The notes beneath the pieces are model-generated. The model was not told the DNA's origin, ran no database searches, and saw nothing but the letters and a program-made list of their open reading frames with translations. DNA of 64,000 nt from assembly GCF_039539345.1 (NCBI RefSeq), contig NZ_BAABCY010000055.1, positions 1-64,000 of the forward strand, given 5' to 3'. Positions 62,853-64,000 of this stretch are shown here, piece after piece (the first letter of the stretch is position 1; the number at the start of each line of letters is the position of its first letter). Made by a program: the position numbers and the translations under genes. The DNA is from Snuella lapsa (lineage in GTDB: Bacteria; Bacteroidota; Bacteroidia; Flavobacteriales; Flavobacteriaceae).

Positions 62853-62993
62853 TATAAGCTGATTAAAGTTTGACGCTAAATAATGAAATAGGGCATAAAA
62901 TTACTTTAAGCCAAAATAAAGCTTGTGTTAAAATGAGAACGAAAAAATCTGTATTTAACAATAATTAAATATTAGGATAACCACCTAATAAAA

Positions 62994-63023
62994 AAAGCCC
63001 TTTCTGAAAACAGAAAGGGCTTT
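62994..63023. terminator. Terminator 3' of rpmA
   Basis: AAAGCCCTTTCTG and CAGAAAGGGCTTT pair perfectly around AAAA, with A and T runs flanking. It ends the rplU-rpmA transcript. Confidence 0.95.
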
Positions 63024-63045
63024 GATTTTCTAAAGAATTAATTTC

Positions 63046-63306
63046 TTAAGCCTCAAAAGGCTCAATAGAAACATAAGACTTATTATCTTTTTTCTTTGTG
63101 AACTTCACAACACCGTCAACTTTAGCGTGTAATGTATGATCTTTTCCAGCATATACATTCTCGCCTGGGTGGTGAGTATTACCTCTTTGTCTAACGATAA
63201 TGTTGCCAGCTATTGCAGCCTGACCACCAAAAATCTTAACACCTAAGCGTTTCGATTCTGATTCTCTACCGTTTTTCGAACTTCCGACTCCTTTTTTATG
63301 TGCCAT
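63046..63306 (-). CDS. rpmA: 50S ribosomal protein L27
   Basis: The 86-residue protein has the conserved MAHKKGVGSSKNGRESESKR start that reaches into the peptidyl-transferase centre, and the GNTHHPGENVYAGKDHTL motif. Its N-terminus begins directly with MAHKKG, so no extra cleavable leader is present. It follows rplU by 24 bp in the standard order. Confidence 0.99.
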   Translation of the reverse strand: MAHKKGVGSSKNGRESESKRLGVKIFGGQAAIAGNIIVRQRGNTHHPGENVYAGKDHTLHAKVDGVVKFTKKKDNKSYVSIEPFEA

Positions 63307-63330
63307 TTTATTTCGATTTTAGATTTTAAT

Positions 63331-63831
63331 TTAACTTAAAGCAGCTATTAAATCGGCTTTCTTCATAGAAGAAATTCCTTCAATACCTTTAGCTTTTGCC
63401 ATCTCTTTTAATTCAGCCACTGTTAATTTGCTTAAATCTTGAGAAGCTTCTGCCTTAGGGGCTTCAGCTTTAGGGGCAGCTTTTTTAGTTGCTTTTGCTG
63501 GGGCAGCTTTCTTAGCTCCAGAAGCAGCTATACTTTCAATTACAATTTCTGTTAAAGCTTGACGATGACCGTTCTTAACGCGGTAACCCTTACGTCTTTT
63601 CTTTTTGAAAACTATAACTTTATCACCTTTTAGGTGCTTTAAGACTTTTGCTCCTACCTGAGCTCCGTCTATAGCTGGGGCGCCTACAGTTACATTGTCC
63701 CCATCTGCAACAAGAAGTACATTATCGAAAGCTACTTGCTTTCCTTCTTCTGTTTGTAAACGGTTAACAAAAACTTTTTGGTCTTTTACAACTTTAAATT
63801 GTTGCCCTGCTATCTCTACAATTGCGTACAT
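63331..63831 (-). CDS. rplU: 50S ribosomal protein L21 with C-terminal LEM/HeH-like extension
   Basis: Residues 1-103 are a normal L21 (YAIVEIAGQQFKVVKDQKVF, KKRRKGYRVKNGHRQALTEI). The last 60 residues are additional. They consist of a Lys/Ala-rich linker and a helix-extended-helix domain (LTVAELKEMAKAKGIEGIS near residues 136-154) of the LEM/Rho-N-like type. Similar tails are common in flavobacteria and may add RNA contacts. It is the first gene of the rplU-rpmA operon. Confidence 0.98.
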   Translation of the reverse strand: MYAIVEIAGQQFKVVKDQKVFVNRLQTEEGKQVAFDNVLLVADGDNVTVGAPAIDGAQVGAKVLKHLKGDKVIVFKKKRRKGYRVKNGHRQALTEIVIESIAASGAKKAAPAKATKKAAPKAEAPKAEASQDLSKLTVAELKEMAKAKGIEGISSMKKADLIAALS

Positions 63832-63872
63832 AGCGTAACGTTTTATTAATTAATTTGTTCAAAAAATGAGTG

Positions 63873-63903
63873 CAAATATACTGCTAATTAATTAAACTAC
63901 AAA
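63873..63903 (-). promoter_or_regulatory. Promoter of rplU-rpmA
   Basis: On the minus strand TTTG (63903-63900) is followed by 19 bp and TATATTTG (63880-63873). This matches the Bacteroidota TTTG-N19-TAnnTTTG promoter exactly. The ATG lies 42 bp downstream. Confidence 0.85.
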
Positions 63904-64000
63904 CGTTTTCTTCACTTTGAAGACATATTTCCGCTATTTTTAAGGAGCTGCATTACAGCAAGCGTTGCAACGACAGTCGTTGCGAAGCCCATAACAGCTA

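Noticed and set aside
1..64000. tRNA or rRNA genes
   Set aside because: No T-loop GGTTCGAATCC-type sequence with cloverleaf arms, and no rRNA signature, was found on either strand by eye.
63951..64000. An inverted repeat near the right edge (GCGTTGCAACGACAGTCGTTGC)
   Set aside because: Only a short hairpin is visible before the window ends; no gene or element can be assigned.

Overview
The window looks like a chromosome segment of a low-GC marine-type Flavobacteriaceae (Bacteroidota). The signs are DUF4271-hemD, an ATP-type pckA, two TonB-dependent receptors, FtsX/DUF3098/UppP/TruB in a row, DUF4301, a bacterial GGGP synthase, ribosomal protein L21 with a lysine/alanine-rich C-terminal extension, and promoters of the Bacteroidota type (TTTG-N19-TAnnTTTG). 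The genus cannot be fixed from the sequence. I found no rRNA, tRNA, CRISPR array, prophage or intact insertion sequence.

Layout. 0-15.7 kb is mostly housekeeping: an O-antigen-ligase-like membrane protein, haem synthesis (hemD), gluconeogenesis (pckA), a saccharopine dehydrogenase beside an Lrp regulator, glycyl-tRNA synthetase, ComF, a large Ig-like lipoprotein, and a three-gene operon (L-2-hydroxyglutarate oxidase, methionine/glutamine-type aminotransferase, omega-amidase-like nitrilase) that reads as a 2-oxoacid metabolite-repair set. 15.8-20.0 kb is an accessory island. One putative secreted metallopeptidase (split by an apparent frameshift) is followed by truncated copies of its HEAIH domain, and each copy is followed by a different small exported protein or its remnant. 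20.3-32.3 kb holds an ECF sigma factor with a co-translated membrane partner, a membrane MutS-like ATPase, a TlpA thioredoxin, a structured gene-free stretch, a BI-1 protein, a zinc protease, a SWIM-domain protein and leuS. The leuS frame contains two 30-nt palindromic repeats. 32.5-45.2 kb holds a DMT transporter, ftsX, the DUF3098-uppP-truB block, DNA repair (tag), an oxidoreductase, aat, a sensor kinase, HIT, greA and two lipoproteins. 45.2-51.1 kb is a vitamin-uptake region: a YkoF-like thiamine-binding protein, a PnuC-family transporter, a NadR-like kinase, DUF4301 and arfB in overlapping frames, then a TPP riboswitch in front of a TonB-dependent receptor. 51.3-57.7 kb has GGGP synthase, a phosphopantetheinyl transferase, ahcY, an orphan vsr-like nuclease and a haem/HEAT lipoprotein. 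58-64 kb has a porin-like protein, a beta-propeller phytase behind its own TonB receptor, and rplU-rpmA.

The best leads are the metallopeptidase/small-secreted-protein array (layout like orphan toxin-immunity cassettes, function unknown), the palindromic elements translated inside leuS with compensatory stem changes, and the TPP-riboswitch-linked uptake cluster, in which the PnuC-type transporter and NadR-like kinase may act on thiamine. A roughly 100-bp dispersed repeat occurs three times (34.5, 42.4 and 51.2 kb).
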